Positions 1 to 11,541 of a stretch of 64,000 bases of DNA are shown piece after piece. Each line of letters begins with the position of its first letter. Positions within the stretch are counted from its first letter, which is position 1. The position numbers were made by a program, and so were the translations under genes. The notes beneath the pieces were generated by a model that saw nothing but the letters and a program-made list of their open reading frames with translations, had not been told where the DNA came from and did not search any database. The stretch spans positions 55,044,724 through 55,108,723 of the forward strand of contig OX940860.1 of assembly GCA_954871525.1 (NCBI GenBank), given 5' to 3'. The DNA comes from Parietaria judaica (lineage: Eukaryota > Streptophyta > Magnoliopsida > Rosales > Urticaceae).

Positions 1-2075
1 TCTTATCTAAATCCAAGCGATATAATTAATTAGGGATTTAATTAAATAAGAAAAGACTTGGATAAAATCAAAAAACAATCTTATCCTCTTATCTTATCAA
101 GATTTGAATTTATATATATATATATATATATTAAAATTCGAATTTTAATTATCTAGATCCAACGGTTGAGATAAATATTTATACCGATCTAATGGATCAA
201 ATTAGTTTAGGATAAAATCAAATATCAAAAGGTTTAATAAAAAATTAATTCGATTTTATCCTTTTAAATAATTCAAAAATATATATTATATATGTAATTA
301 ATTAATTTCCAATCCGACGGTAAAGATTAATTCTTAAACCGATCTAACGGATATAATTAATTACATAAATTCGAAAATCTAAACTTGGTCACCAAGTTAA
401 TAATTTTGAATATATCAACTATCTTAATCCAACGGTTGATATTAAATCATAACCGATCCAATGAATTAAATTGATTTTAAGGTATATCTCAAATACCAAA
501 ACATTTGGTACTTATGCCGCAATTATAAAAAGACCAAAGCCTATCCATTCGAATGTCATATTATTCCACATTCCAAGGCATAATTCGATTTTACACATAT
601 AATATATATAAATATATATTATTTATATATTAATATAGATCTATTAATTATTGATTAATTATTACTAAAATATTAATAACTAAATTCGAATAATTAAATT
701 ATATTAATATCCTATGATCTCAATATCACACATTCAAATGTCATGGTGTCACACCATCATTTAAATTCGTGACCTGTGATTTAATTTCATAGTTTACCTA
801 AACGATCACAAACTTAGATATTCTCTAAATCAGAAACCGTGCGTCGAAACGACACGGTTCCATAAGCAAAGTTTCTTAGAATTTAATTTCCAACAACTTT
901 AATGTTGACTGAAAATCCAAATTCTATTTTCTTTTGTCAGTTAACTTCAGTTACCAAGATATGGTACTTTTGCCACGCTACTGATAAAACTATCTGATGT
1001 CTGTCACATACTTAAGTTTTATAAGTCTTGCCAGATGATTAAAAAACATCTCAAATTTTTTATATCACGTACTTATCATCCTTACGGAGCTATCCTGGGG
1101 ACCATGGACCCGTATCACTTAAGCTCCAATGAACTGCTAGGGTGTTCGTCAAACCTCGGTGTTATTCCACTATAAACCCGAGGTTGCACTATTTAGTGAT
1201 ATAGTATATATTATTCCCTTAATTACAGCAGGGTGTCCATCGATACAATCAAATTTGGGTTATTGATCTTTCACTTCATGATCCACACATGACCAGGCGG
1301 TTTCTACCGTTATGCCCGTCATTGCATTTTAATCCTTGACTCAGTCAGTAATATCATGAGTAACCCACTTATGGTTTCGATTCATAAATTGCGCACGGGT
1401 ACCTCTCGCTTCTCACTACCGACAATCAAGGGAATCATCATGACTCTGAAGAGAGCTGTGTGATGCCCATGTCTATAACCAAGCTACCCTTACTGCTGAC
1501 TATCATATTCCCAAAATAATAGTGTTGGGAACAACGGTAATATATTGTGTTCTTTAACGGTTAATTCAAAGAACAATCAAGCCAGCAACTCGGACTCAAG
1601 GTCACTCAGGACTTAGATCGAATATCCATTTGATCATCTACAGGTGACTTAACTCCAAGTTATCAGTGACGGTCTTATATGATATCTTCCCGAGTTTAAG
1701 TCAGGTCCAGTCCAGTATGAAGACACTGCATACTTAATGCACTTTTAGTGAGTGTGACACACACAAAATCCAGAATAGGATTGTTACTTAGTCACATTGA
1801 TGACCTTATACGATTAATGGGCCCCCACCCAGTTAATCAGGACACGGACATTTTAAGTTCATTTATTATGATTATTAATTCTTCCTCACATTAACTCCGT
1901 TGTGATAATAATAACATAATTGCATCCTTTATGAACTAAGGATCAAACATTCTATATTACTCTACCAGAAACTATAATAAGATTATCATAATAAGCACCA
2001 TCTTTATTCAATGACTTGTTATAATCTTTTACAAATGGATAAAAATATCTTGTTTAAGGACACACATGTCCAACA
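1..2075 (-). mobile_element. Partial Copia LTR (Copia-3 family), 5' part of the LTR
   Basis: Reading the minus strand from 2075, the sequence begins TGTTGGACA and follows the start of the Copia-3 LTRs at 52612 and 60543 for about 2 kb. The window begins inside the LTR, so its 3' end and any internal region lie outside. The copy differs from the other two by scattered substitutions and small indels. At 2075/2076 it abruptly joins Gypsy gag coding sequence, so it inserted into that gag. Whether it is a solo LTR or the edge of a full element cannot be told here. Confidence 0.85.
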
Positions 2076-2661
2076 GCTGGTACCACTCGAACGCCGTTCC
2101 TGTAAGGGTTAGGCAGAATGCCTGGCATACCGTCGAGGCTGAGCATTTCTTCATCTGCATGATCGTCTGGTACTGAACGAGGTGGTAGACTGGATCTCCT
2201 TTCCTGTCGTAGATGAGGTTGCTTGCAAAGCGTAGGTCGCCTACGGCTTCTTCGTTGAGTAGGTGTGGTGCGAGTGGGGACAGAGTCCCGTCGATCATGG
2301 CACGGCCTCTCGTGCCATGGTCCTGGGCAGAACGCAAGTCTTGGATTTCCATCTGCATCCCTTGGAGGAGATCAAATACGTCTTTGCGCTATGGTTGGCG
2401 AGGCTCCTGGTGACCTTTAGCATCTTCTGGGTCTTCGTCTTGGCGAACCTCATGGCGATCCCTCGGGCAAGCCTGATGAGGGTCGGGGTGGTCCCGGCGG
2501 AGTCCTTGTCTTGGCGAAGATCCCCGTCCGGGCGGAATCCTTGTCCTTGTGATAACCTTGTTTGGGCGAACTCCGATCTTGATGAAGCTCTGAGCTGATC
2601 TTGATGATTCTTCGTGATTCTCCTTCCTTGGCGAGCTCCTACGGTGAGGGAGGACCTGCAA
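2076..2661 (-). pseudogene. Gypsy (G1) gag remnant, N-terminal part
   Basis: The minus-strand frame runs from about 2661 (no clear ATG; the frame opens at a TTG) through an Arg/Pro/Glu-rich segment, then a TAG stop at 2389-2391. It continues in the same frame to a retrotransposon-gag segment with DLLQGMQMEIQDLRSAQDHG and then AFEWYQ, where the Copia LTR cuts it at 2075. In plant Gypsy gag this block starts the capsid-like domain. The sequence lies directly downstream of the LTR A primer-binding region, as expected for gag. It is a truncated pseudogene; the true start codon is uncertain. Confidence 0.65.
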
Positions 2662-2799
2662 AAAAAGGGTAGATTGGGCCCGTGCCCCGTCGCTTATGGT
2701 TGGGCGAGGGTGCCTACGTATCTCAGTTTAAGAGAATCAGGTCCCGCGTAGTTCAGGGTTAGTGATGAACGACGGGTGAATGACGATGTGGTTTGACTA

Positions 2800-2813
2800 G
2801 TCAGAAGTGCCAA
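2800..2813 (-). other. Putative primer-binding site of Gypsy G1 (LTR A)
   Basis: On the minus strand the LTR ends in CCAACA and is followed by TTGGCACTTCTGAC, a TGGC-type start common for plant Gypsy primer-binding sites. The same arrangement, slightly mutated, follows LTR B at 6025. The 2662-2799 leader up to gag contains a conserved-looking block (CCTACGTATCTC) also found at LTR B. The tRNA partner was not identified. Confidence 0.45.
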
Positions 2814-3299
2814 TGTTGGCGGCTCGGGGGTGACCCTTAGCCAGGTGTCTGGGTATTACCGGCGTGAAGTGTTCTCCGTCGACCCTGTCGGTGTAGGTTA
2901 GCTCGGTGCAACGAGGGGCCTTATCCCGACGACGGGTGCTCCTTGTCGATCTTGTTGAGGTTGGCGAGCGTGCCTCACCTGACAAGGGATTCTCCTTCGT
3001 CGACCTTGTCGACGTTAGCGAAGGTGCCTCACCTGACAAGGGATGCTCCTTTGTCGTCGACCTCACGTGTGTTCACAGGCTTGACCACCTGGCGATGGAC
3101 TTTTTTGTTGACTCATCGAAGAACATCCCTAGTCGATATTGAGACTCTTCTTCTAGATCTCCTTATAGACGGTCCTCAGCCAGCAAGCTCTCAATTCTTG
3201 CTGGGGGAAGAGAGGGCGACTTTTTAGAGAGAGAGAGAGCTGGAGAAAGAAGCTCTGGAGAAAGCTGTGAGTGAGTGTGTGTGTGTGTGTGGGGGGGGG

Positions 3300-5117
3300 G
3301 GGGAGTCTCCTATTTATAGGAAAACCAATTCCCTGAAATTGCACCTCCAGGGGCCTGAGAATTTGTCTCCTGCTACAGGGGGGTTGCCGTGGCCCCTAGC
3401 CCCGTTGATGGGCTTCTTGGTGCTTCTTGGTTCGTCTATGATGTCGTTTGGTTGTCTGCGAGTTTCTATGTTGTGTCAGGGGGAATTTGGAGGATTTCCC
3501 GGGGATCCTCATGATCTCGGATCTCCTCGTCGTGTGGAATAATTACAAAATATGCCCTCGTCATGCTATGATGAGGGTGCTTGTCTTCTCGTTGACTAGT
3601 CGCCTTGTCAGCTTGTTGCCTCATCGGCCTTGTTGCCTCGTCGGCCTCGTCTTTTCGTCGACTCGTTGGCCTTGTCGTCTCGTCGGCCTTCTCGCCTCGT
3701 CGCCTCATTGGCCTTGTCGCCTCGTCGGCCTTGTCGCCTCGTCGGCCTTGTCGTCTCGTTGGCCTTGTTGGCTCGTCACCTCGTCGGCCTTGTCGGTTTG
3801 TCGCCTCGTCAGCCTTGTCGGCTTGTTGCCTCGTCGGCCTCGTCGGCCTTGTTGAGGAGTTCATTTTCTTCGTCTTTTTAACTCCGAGCCTCGCCAATGG
3901 GGGGAGTCTCCTATTTATAGGAAAACCAATTCCCTGAAATTGCACCTCCAGGGGCCTGCGAATTTCTCTCCTGCTACAGGGGGGTTGCCGTGGCCCCTAG
4001 CCCCGTCGATGGGCTTGTTGGTGCTTCTTGGTTCGTCTTTGATGTCTTTTGGTTGTCTGCGAGTTTCTATGTTGTGTCAGGGGGAATTTGGAGGATATCC
4101 CGGGGATCCTCATGATCTCGGATCTCCTCGTCGTGTGGAATAATTACAAAATATGCCCTCGTCATGCTATGACGAGGGTGCTTGTCTTCTCGTTGCCTAG
4201 TCACCTTGTCGGCTTGTTGCCTCATCGGCCTTGTTGCCTCGTCGGCCTCGTCTTTTCGTCGACTCGTCGGCCTTGTCGTCTCGTCGGCCTTCTCGCCTCG
4301 TCGCCTCATTGGCCTTGTCGCCTCGTCGGCCTTGTCGCCTCGTCGGCCTTGTCGTCTCGTTGGCCTTGTTGGCTCGTCACCACGTCGGCCTTGTCGGTTT
4401 GTCGCCTCGTCGGCCTTGTCGGCTTGTTGCCTCGTCGGCCTCGTCGGCCTTGTTGAGGAGTTCATTTTCTTCGTCTTTTTAACTCCGAGCCTCGCCAATG
4501 GGGGGAGTCTCCTATTTATAGGAAAACCAATTCCCTGAAATTGCACCTCCAGGGGCCTGCGAATTTCTCTCCTGCTACAGGGGGGTTGCCGTGGCCCCTA
4601 GCCCCGTCGATGGGCTTGTTGGTGCTTCTTGGTTCGTCTTTGATGTCTTTTGGTTGTCTGCGAGTTTCTATGTTGTGTCAGGGGGAATTTGGAGGATATC
4701 CCGGGGATCCTCATGATCTCGGATCTCCTCGTCGTGTGGAATAATTACAAAATATGCCCTCGTCATGCTATGACGAGGGTGCTTGTCTTCTCGTTGCCTA
4801 GTCGCCTTGTCGGCTTGTTGCCTCATCGGCCTTGTTGCCTCGTCGGCCTCGTCTTTTTGTCGACTCGTCGGCCTTGTCGTCTCGTCGGCCTTCTCGCCTC
4901 GTCGCCTCATTGGCCTTGTCGCCTCGTCGGCCTTGTCGCCTCGTCGGCCTTGTCGCCTCGTCGGCCTTGTCGTCTCGTTGGCCTTGTTGGCTCGTCACCT
5001 CGTCGGCCTTGTCGGTTTGTCGCCTCGTCGGCCTTGTCGGCTTGTTGCCTCGTCGGCCTCGTCGGCCTTGTTGAGGAGTTCATTTTCTTCGTCTTTTTAA
5101 CTCCGAGCCTCGCCAAT
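3300..5117. repeat. Triplicated 601-bp block inside LTR A
   Basis: Three head-to-tail units start near 3300, 3899 and 4500. Identical landmarks recur at an exact spacing of 601 bp (for example the reading frames beginning 3448, 4049 and 4650), and the copies are almost identical by eye. The third unit has one extra Ser/Arg-coding-like repeat near 4921-4940. Each unit contains an LTR promoter-type sequence and an array of GTCGGCCTTGTCGCCTC-like repeats. The long reading frames here are artefacts of the repeat array. Confidence 0.9.
3308..4523 (-). promoter_or_regulatory. Three TATA-type LTR promoter motifs, one per 601-bp unit
   Basis: On the minus strand the motif CCTATAAATAGGAG occurs at about 3309-3322, 3909-3922 and 4510-4523. 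The same motif is at 6579-6592 in LTR B and 10105-10118 in LTR C, so it is conserved in the family. It is the likely U3 TATA box, and LTR A would carry three in series. Promoter activity itself is inferred. Confidence 0.6.
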
Positions 5118-5237
5118 GTGTTGGTTCATCGGCCTCTGGTCTTTGACTTTGGTGATGGGCTTTGACTTTTATTGGTAGGCTTTGACTTTTTCCAAAATGA
5201 GCCCATTTTTTATATGGTATGAAAACTGCAACTAGCA

Positions 5238-5378
5238 GTGACAATAATTCTTGGCGTAATTTGTTAGTTAAGAAGAAGTGGAAGGTGCTATATTTGATAT
5301 ATTTAAACTATACAAGGACCTTTATAATAAATAATAAAACTTTGAGATGATAGGAATGTTTGATCTTATCAACAAGGG

Positions 5379-5415
<37 letters not shown>
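5238..5415. other. AT-rich spacer ending in a (TA)n microsatellite
   Basis: No coding potential is visible. The first bases (GTGAC) adjoin LTR A and could be one half of a target-site duplication. A TA dinucleotide run fills about 5383-5415. Confidence 0.6.
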
Positions 5416-5419
<4 letters not shown>

Positions 5420-6025
5420 AATGCGTAAAAATGGCTTTTACTTAGAGTCGGATCCAAGGTTCGTGTCCCAAGAGTGACTCGCTGAACACGTGGATAATTG
5501 AATGCTGAGTCAATGCGGGTTGACTAATGATCGTCAAAGCTGGAGGCAAATCTGTCGTCTTGGATGAGTCTCCGGGCTGTTCTTGGCGATCCTCGGCGAA
5601 CTTCCCTCATGGTGGCGAAGTCCGGATTACGGCGAAGCTCCTCGTCGGGTTTCCCTTGTGGTGGCGAAGTCCAGGCGAGGTCCTTGTCTTGGCGAAGCTC
5701 CTCGTCTGGGCGGAGTCCTTGTCTTGGCAAAGCTCCTCGTCGGGGCGGAGTCCTTGTCTTAGCGATGTCCTCGTCTACGTGAACTACGGTCTTGATGAAG
5801 CTCCGAGATTGTCTTGACGATTCTTCGTGATTCTCGTTCCTGGGCGAGCTCCTACGGCGAGGGAGGACCTGCAAAAAAGGGTAGATTGGGCCCGTGCCCC
5901 GTCGCTTATGGTTGGGCGAGGCTGCCTAAGTATCTCAGTTTAAGAGAATCAGGTCCCACGTAGTTCCGGGTTAGTGATAAACGGCGGGTGAATGACGATG
6001 TTGTTTTGCTCGTCGGAAGTGCCGA
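5416..6025 (-). pseudogene. Gypsy (G1) leader and gag start downstream of LTR B
   Basis: The minus strand from 6025 repeats the primer-binding, leader and early gag sequence seen after LTR A: TCGGCACTTC, then the CCTAAGTATCTC block, then a frame 5874-5524 beginning like the 2661 frame (QVLPRRRSSPR). It ends at 5524 before reaching the capsid-like domain. The last ~100 bp (5416-5520) have no counterpart near LTR A. This is a second truncated internal region belonging to LTR B. Confidence 0.55.
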
Positions 6026-7383
6026 TGTTGGCGGCGCGGGGGTGACCCTTGGCCGGATGGCTGGGTATTACCGGCGTGGTGTGTTCTTCGTCGACCTCGT
6101 TGGTGTTGGCGAGCTCGTTGTGGCGAGGACCTTAACCTGACGAGGGATGCTCCTTGTTGACCTTGTCGAGGTTGGCGAGGGCGCCTAACCTGTTAAGGGA
6201 TGCTCCTTGTCGACCTTGTCGGGGTAGGTGGCCTCGTCTAACGAGGGGCCTTATCCCAACGAGGGAAGCTTGTTCCTTTGTCGACCTTGTCGGGGTAGGT
6301 GGCCTCGTGTAACGAGGGGCCTTATCCCGACGAGTGATGCTCCTTCCTTTGTCGACCTTAAAGGGTGTCGGCGTACTCGACCACCTAGCAAGGGACGCCT
6401 TCGTTGACTTGTCGAACAATTTCTCTTCTTTGAGACTAAGACTCTTCTTCTACAACGATCTCAGCTCTTATTCAAGTCCTTCTTCCTATAGGAGTGGACG
6501 AATGTTTAGATGGAGAAAGCTAGAGAGAGATGCTCTGGAGCAAGTTGTGAGTCAGTGTGGAAATGAGGGGGAGAACGCTCCTATTTATAGGAAAACCAAC
6601 TCCCTGAAATTGCACCTCCTAGGGGCCTGCGAATTCCGTGGAAATTGCACTTCCAGTGGCCTGCGAATTCCCTGAATATTGCACCTCCAGAGGCTTGCGA
6701 GTTTCTCTTTTGCAAAAGGGGTCGTCGGTGCTTTTTGATTCGTCTTTGATGTCTTCGGGTTGTCCGCGAGTCCGTTTGTTGTGTTCGGGGAAATCCGGAG
6801 GATTTCCCAGAGATCTTCGTGGTCTCGGATCTCCTCGTCGTGTGGAATGATTACAAGTTACGCCCTCGTCAAGTTATGACAAGGGGCTTGTCGCCTCGTT
6901 GCCTCGTCGTCTTGTCGCCTCGTTGCTTCGTCGGCTTGTTGCCTCGTCGCCTCGTCGGCTTGTCTCCTCGTTAGCTTGTCGCCTCGTCGCCTCGTCGGCT
7001 TGTCGCCTCGTTAGCTTGTCGCCTCGTCGGCTTGTCCCCTCGTCGGCTTGTCGCTTCATCGGCTCGTCGCCTCGTCGGCTTGTCGCCTCGTCGCCTTGTC
7101 ACCTCGTTGGCTTATCGCCTCGTCGGCTTGTCGCCTCGTTAGCTTGTCGCCTCGTCGCCTCGTCGGCTTGTCGTCTCGTCGCCGCGTTGGCTAGTCGCTT
7201 CGTCGCCTTGTCGGCTTGTCACCTCGTCGCTTCGTCGTCTTTTTGATCCCGGGCCTCGCCAATGTCTTAGTTCGTCGGCCCCGGGTCCTTGGCTTTGGTG
7301 ATGGGCCTTGACTTTTCTTAATGGGCTTTGACTTTTGCCAAAGGGGGCCCAATTTTTATATGTTACGAAAAATGCACATAACA
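6026..7383 (-). repeat. LTR B of Gypsy G1 (minus strand)
   Basis: Plus-strand ends are TGTTGGCGGC at 6026 and ACATAACA at 7383. It aligns with LTR A and LTR C, including the TATA block (6579-6592) and a CGTCGCCTCGTCGGCTT array (6890-7240). It is unusual in having a polypurine tract immediately upstream (7384-7400) and a primer-binding region plus gag start immediately downstream. It therefore serves as 3' LTR for one internal region and 5' LTR for another. Confidence 0.7.
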
Positions 7384-7400
7384 TTAACCCCCCAGTTTCT
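7384..7400 (-). other. Polypurine tract before LTR B
   Basis: The minus strand reads AAGAAACTGGGGGGTTAA directly before the LTR start TGTTATG. This is the expected plus-strand priming site of an LTR retrotransposon. Confidence 0.6.
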
Positions 7401-8276
7401 TGGGTAATTGTATTGCGCGAGAAACTTTTCTTTTAGAACTGAAGGCAACATGCGTTATTTGGCGAGGATCCGGGTTTTCAGAGATGTTTGTCTCCTCTCC
7501 AGGAACTGCAAATTTCCTTTAACTGGGTGTTTGTAAAATATTTTCTAAAATATTCGCATAATAAGCGTAAAAATAATTCGAGCATAGTCAAAGACATAAG
7601 CGAATTAATTAAATAAATCACAAGTCACTTTTTTATGATTTTATTTGATTTTTGGATTTTTGGAGGTTCATAGGCGCAATTTGTAAAATAAATGCCTTTT
7701 AAATTAATTTCGAACCCCGAAAATAAATCCAAAAACAAATAAATAAAATCAAGTGACATAATAAATGTGAAATTAAATAAATAATTTGAAAATGGTAATT
7801 GCCCATTAAGCTTGAAACTTTAAAAAGTTCCTTAATTATTGCATAATTTTTACTTGTAATAAATACCGTAAATAATTAAATAATTCATGAAAACCCGGGA
7901 AAATAATTTTAATTTGCTTTTCATGTTTGAAAATTAAAAATGAAACTTTATAAAGTTCCAAAGTTTAATTTCCAAGGCTTTTTGAATAACCTTTGAAAAT
8001 AGCATTTTTCATTTGAAAACATGTAAAAGCCCATTTTTGATCGTTTTTTACCATTTAAAATTTAAACATCAGCTTTATGGGCCTAGTTTATGTGAGTTTT
8101 GGGCTACATAGGCTTAAAGAATTCGAATTTAAATAAAAGAGGAAACGAGATTATGGTAAAATATTACCTCATTAATACATTTAGGGTTTAAGGCATTTCC
8201 TCTTTCTCCCTCCACTCCCAAAATCGCATATTGCTCTCTCCAAGAAGCTTTGACGGCTGCGTTTTCATTGCTCGTG
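7401..8276. other. AT-rich G1 internal region, no gene seen
   Basis: This lies between the polypurine tract and the antisense ORF. It has many AATTAAATAAAT-like stretches. Relative to the antisense ORF it would be its 5' flank; no promoter motif was convincing. Confidence 0.5.
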
Positions 8277-9755
8277 ATGGTGATGGCTTTCTCCGGCGAG
8301 CTTGGTGGGAAATTCTCCGTTGACGACGTCCTCTTTTCCGGTACGTTCTCTTTGTCGAATCTTTTTGTTGACGACGAAATTCCGGTCACCATTGATGGTG
8401 CTTCGGCATACTTGGATGATTGGACGTCGTCTCTTGAAGATATATTCCTTGTAGGTGACGTCGTCGGCGGTCGTGCGGTTTGCTCGGCGATCGTCCCGGC
8501 GGTTCCTTCGGCGGACAGCGGCTTGGCGGACTCTCCGGCGGGTTTTCCGGCAGCGATGGTGATGTCTGTTGGTGGCGGTGAGGTTGTCTTCAACTCCGGC
8601 GAACTTACTCCGGCGAAAGGGCCGCCACAAATGGCGGCGGAGTCCGATTTCGACGGAAACTTTGATTTCGAGGGCCTCGAGACTCCGATCGACGATCCGA
8701 TTTTTGTGTTGGATTCGTTAGGACCGGGGCTTTCTCCTGCCAAGGAAATTATCATTCCTAGGCTAACCGTGCCAGTCTCCGGGCTCGGTAAGGACCTCTC
8801 GTTGTTGATTCGTCTTTTGTCGTCGGCTCCGGCGGAGAGCGTTTTGTCTTCTGAATCTCCTGGACGTGACGTGAACTTTGCAGATGGCTTGGCGGATGGA
8901 GGAGGATCTTCTGGTGAGCATGGCTTCGAGCCTTGAGTCCTTGATGGTGCCTCTGACGTAGAGTTTGCTGATGTCGATACGTCTGATGTCGTCGAGGAGC
9001 AGGGCGTTGGCGACGACTTTGTCTGTGAGGCGCCCGTTGCTGAGGAAGGACCTACAGGTGAGGGTCTTGCCATCGTGGGCTTTGCCGCTGGCGAGGGTCC
9101 TCCTGCTGACGAGACGCCCAGACAGCGTCTCTACCGCGTTTCAGCCATCTGTCCTAAGATGATCGTGCGTAGCCACGTCACTGATTCTTCGTTGATGTCG
9201 TTCCTTGCTCTTTATGGGTTGTCGCATATCGCCGGTCTTCGAGTTCCTGCTGTTGGTGAGCTCCCTTGCGATCGTGCCCCCGGTTTTCTGCCGGTGCACT
9301 TGGAGAGTCTTCGTCATGGGTTGGGCCTTCCTCTTCGGCCGTTCGTCCGTGATCTTCTGATGTCGCTGGGCGTGCCGGCCTTCCAAATTGTTCCCGGGTC
9401 TTTTCGTGCCTTGGCAACGTGCTTTTCAGCTTGACGGGTTCTCTCTCGTCGATCTTTGACGGTCGAAGAGTTCCGCACTGCTTTTTGCTTCTACTGTCGC
9501 ACTTCGGAGGCTGGAGAGTACATGGTGTCTTCGTCGTATATTCATCTGGAGCTGCCTCGATGCAGGCTGGATCCTCTCTAGCGTCGTCAATGGGTTTGGG
9601 CTCCGATGACCTTGCTTGGCTCGTCTCTGCCAGACTTCAGCTCTCGGGCGTTGCGTCTGCCGTATGAGCACACGTCTGGCTCGGGGGCTTTTGGCAGTCT
9701 GATCTTGGGGTTGGTGAAGAAAGGCCGTCTGCTTCCTTTTACGGAGCCTAAGCGG
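8277..9755 (+). pseudogene. Antisense extra ORF of Gypsy G1, gypsy-transposon-domain protein remnant
   Basis: One plus-strand frame opens before an ATG at 8277 and runs to about 9755, with in-frame stops at 8934-8936 (TGA), 9432-9434 (TGA) and 9579-9581 (TAG). The first ~220 codons are Ser/Pro/Gly/Ala-rich. About 9180-9550 then resembles the plant 'putative gypsy type transposon' domain (Transposase_28-like), with HLESLRHGLGLPLRPFVRDL and LTVEEFRTAFCFY. It lies antisense to the element, next to the polypurine tract, the place where Tat-lineage Gypsy elements carry an additional ORF. At 9755 it breaks off into LTR C, so the C-terminal part and all gag-pol are deleted. Function is unknown; the domain call is from motif memory. 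Confidence 0.6.
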
Positions 9756-10835
9756 TGGATGCTCCTTGTCGACCTTGTCGGGGTAGGTGGCCTCGTCTAA
9801 CGAGGGGCCTTATCCCGACGAGGGAAGCTTCTTCCTTTGTTTACCTTGTCGGGGTAGGTGGCCTCGTGTAACGAGGGGCCTTATCCCGACGAGGGATGCT
9901 CATTCCTTTGTCGACTTCACAGGTGTCGGTGTACTCGACCACCTAGCAAGGGACACCTTCGTTGACTCGTCGAACAACTTCTCTTCTTCGAGACTAAGAC
10001 TCTTATTCTAGAACGATCTCAACTCTTATTCAAGTCCTTCCTCCTATAGAGAGAGATGATATGGAGAAAGTTGTGAGTGAGTGTGGAAATGAGGGGGAGA
10101 AGGCTCCTATTTATAGGAAAACAAACTCCCTGAAATTGCACCTCCTAGGGGCATGCGAATTCCCTGGAAATTGCACCTCCAGGGGCCTGCGAATTCCCTG
10201 AATATTGCACCTCCAGGGGCTTGCGAGTTTCTCCTCTGCAGAAGGGGTCGTCGGTGCTTTTTGATTCGTCTTTGATGTCTTCGGGTTGTGTTCGTTTGTT
10301 GTGTTCGGGGAAATCCGGAGGATTTCCCGGAGATCTTCGTGGTCTCGGATCTCCTCGTCGTGTGGAATGATTACAAGTTACGCCCTCGTCAAGTTATGAC
10401 GAGGGGGCTTGTTGCCTCGTTGCCTCGTCGGCTTGTCGCCTCGTCGCTTCGTCGGCTTGTCGCCTCGTCGCTTCGTCGGCTTGTCGCCTCGTCGCCTCGT
10501 CGGCTTGTCGCCTCGTCGCCTCGTCGGCTTGTCGCCTCGTCGCCTTGTCGCCTCGTCGCCTTGTCGCCTCGTCGCCTCGTCGCCTCGTCGCCTTGTCGCC
10601 TCGTCGCCTCGTCGTCTTGTCGCCTCGTCGCCTCGTCGGCTTGTCGCCTCGTCGCCCCGTTGGCTTGTCGCCTCGTCACCTTGTCGGCTTGTTGCCTCAT
10701 CGCTTCGTCGCCTTTTTGATCCCGGGTCGGCCCCGGGTCTTTGGCTTTGGTGATGGGCCTTGACTTTTCTAAATGAGCTTTGACCTTTGCCAAAGGGGGC
10801 CCAATTTTTATATGTTACGAAAAATGCAACTAATA
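9756..10835 (-). repeat. LTR C of Gypsy G1, truncated 5' LTR
   Basis: It matches LTR B from about 6199 upward: the same TCGGGGTAGGTGGCCTCGT block, the TATA motif at 10105-10118, the CGTCGCCTCGTCGGCTT array (10400-10710) and the terminal GTTACGAAAAATGCA block. The U5 end is missing and it joins antisense-ORF sequence at about 9755. C, the extra ORF and LTR B together look like an element whose 5' internal part was deleted. No clear target duplication was found at 10835. Confidence 0.65.
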
Positions 10836-11541
10836 AAATATATTTAAATATATGTATATGATATGAATCGGTTAGCAACAAAAAAAAAATAAAAAATTGT
10901 CCCTAATCTTTTTACTTCTCGATGTTTCCCCGAACACTTCTCTTTCTGTCGCTCAAATTTCTTGAGCTTTATTGGGTCGGTGGATTTTTCAAGCCAAAAT
11001 TCATCTTTAAGACTATAGTACTTTGCCTGTAACTGAGTTGATTATATCCCTTACAAACTCAATAAATGCCATTATAAAGTAAGACTTTTATTATTGTCTT
11101 AGTTTTTATCAATAGTTGTCATGGAAGGGTATATGAACTTGTATATGAATCTGGTTGAGTCGAAGTCTTTTCTTATAATTAAGATGGTATTTGACTTCAT
11201 TAGGTTAAATAAGGTTGTATATATACGGGTTTTTGGGTTTGCTTACAAGCCTGGCATGATATATATATAAATATATATATATATAAAGGTTTTCAATGAG
11301 TTAAAAAAAATATGCTTGATATATGTAGATCTAATATGCAATATTAATTAGTGAAAAAATTATTTGAATAATTCAGAGTGTTATTATATGTGTTATTATG
11401 TTATATAGTCCGATTGTTTTTTTCTTTTTTTTCGGAATTATTCAAGGCCTTTCTCTATTTTTGTCTTATCTCAAAAGTGAGACTAGAATATGGGCCTGTT
11501 CTTAGACTATTGAAGGGTTAATCATCCTCACGCTTTAAATA
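10836..11541. other. AT-rich sequence, nothing recognised
   Basis: It holds short TA repeats near 11265-11285 and poly-T/poly-A runs. No gene, LTR end or element terminus was recognised. Confidence 0.5.

Larger units (their letters stand above)
2814..5237 (-). repeat. LTR A of Gypsy G1 (5' LTR, minus strand)
   Basis: On the plus strand the LTR begins TGTTGGCGGC and ends CTAGCA. It is homologous to LTR B (6026-7383) and LTR C (9756-10835), with the same TATA-type block, the same low-complexity CGTCGCCTCG array and the same terminal block near 5120-5237. It is followed (minus direction) by a primer-binding region and gag, and has no polypurine tract upstream, so it is a 5' LTR. Its length of about 2.4 kb against 1.36 kb for LTR B is explained mostly by two extra copies of a 601-bp block. 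Confidence 0.7.

Noticed and set aside
3448..5165. Overlapping frames coding Arg/Ser/Leu-rich repeats on both strands
   Set aside because: They are by-products of the GTCGCCTCGTCGGCC array inside LTR A, open in several frames at once.
8129..9073. A 314-codon minus-strand frame opposite the G1 antisense ORF
   Set aside because: It is Ser/Pro-rich low complexity without a recognisable domain. The plus-strand frame continues into a recognisable gypsy-transposon domain, so the minus frame is taken as a shadow.
10288..10881. Long Arg/Ser-rich frames in LTR C
   Set aside because: Same low-complexity array; no independent support for coding.
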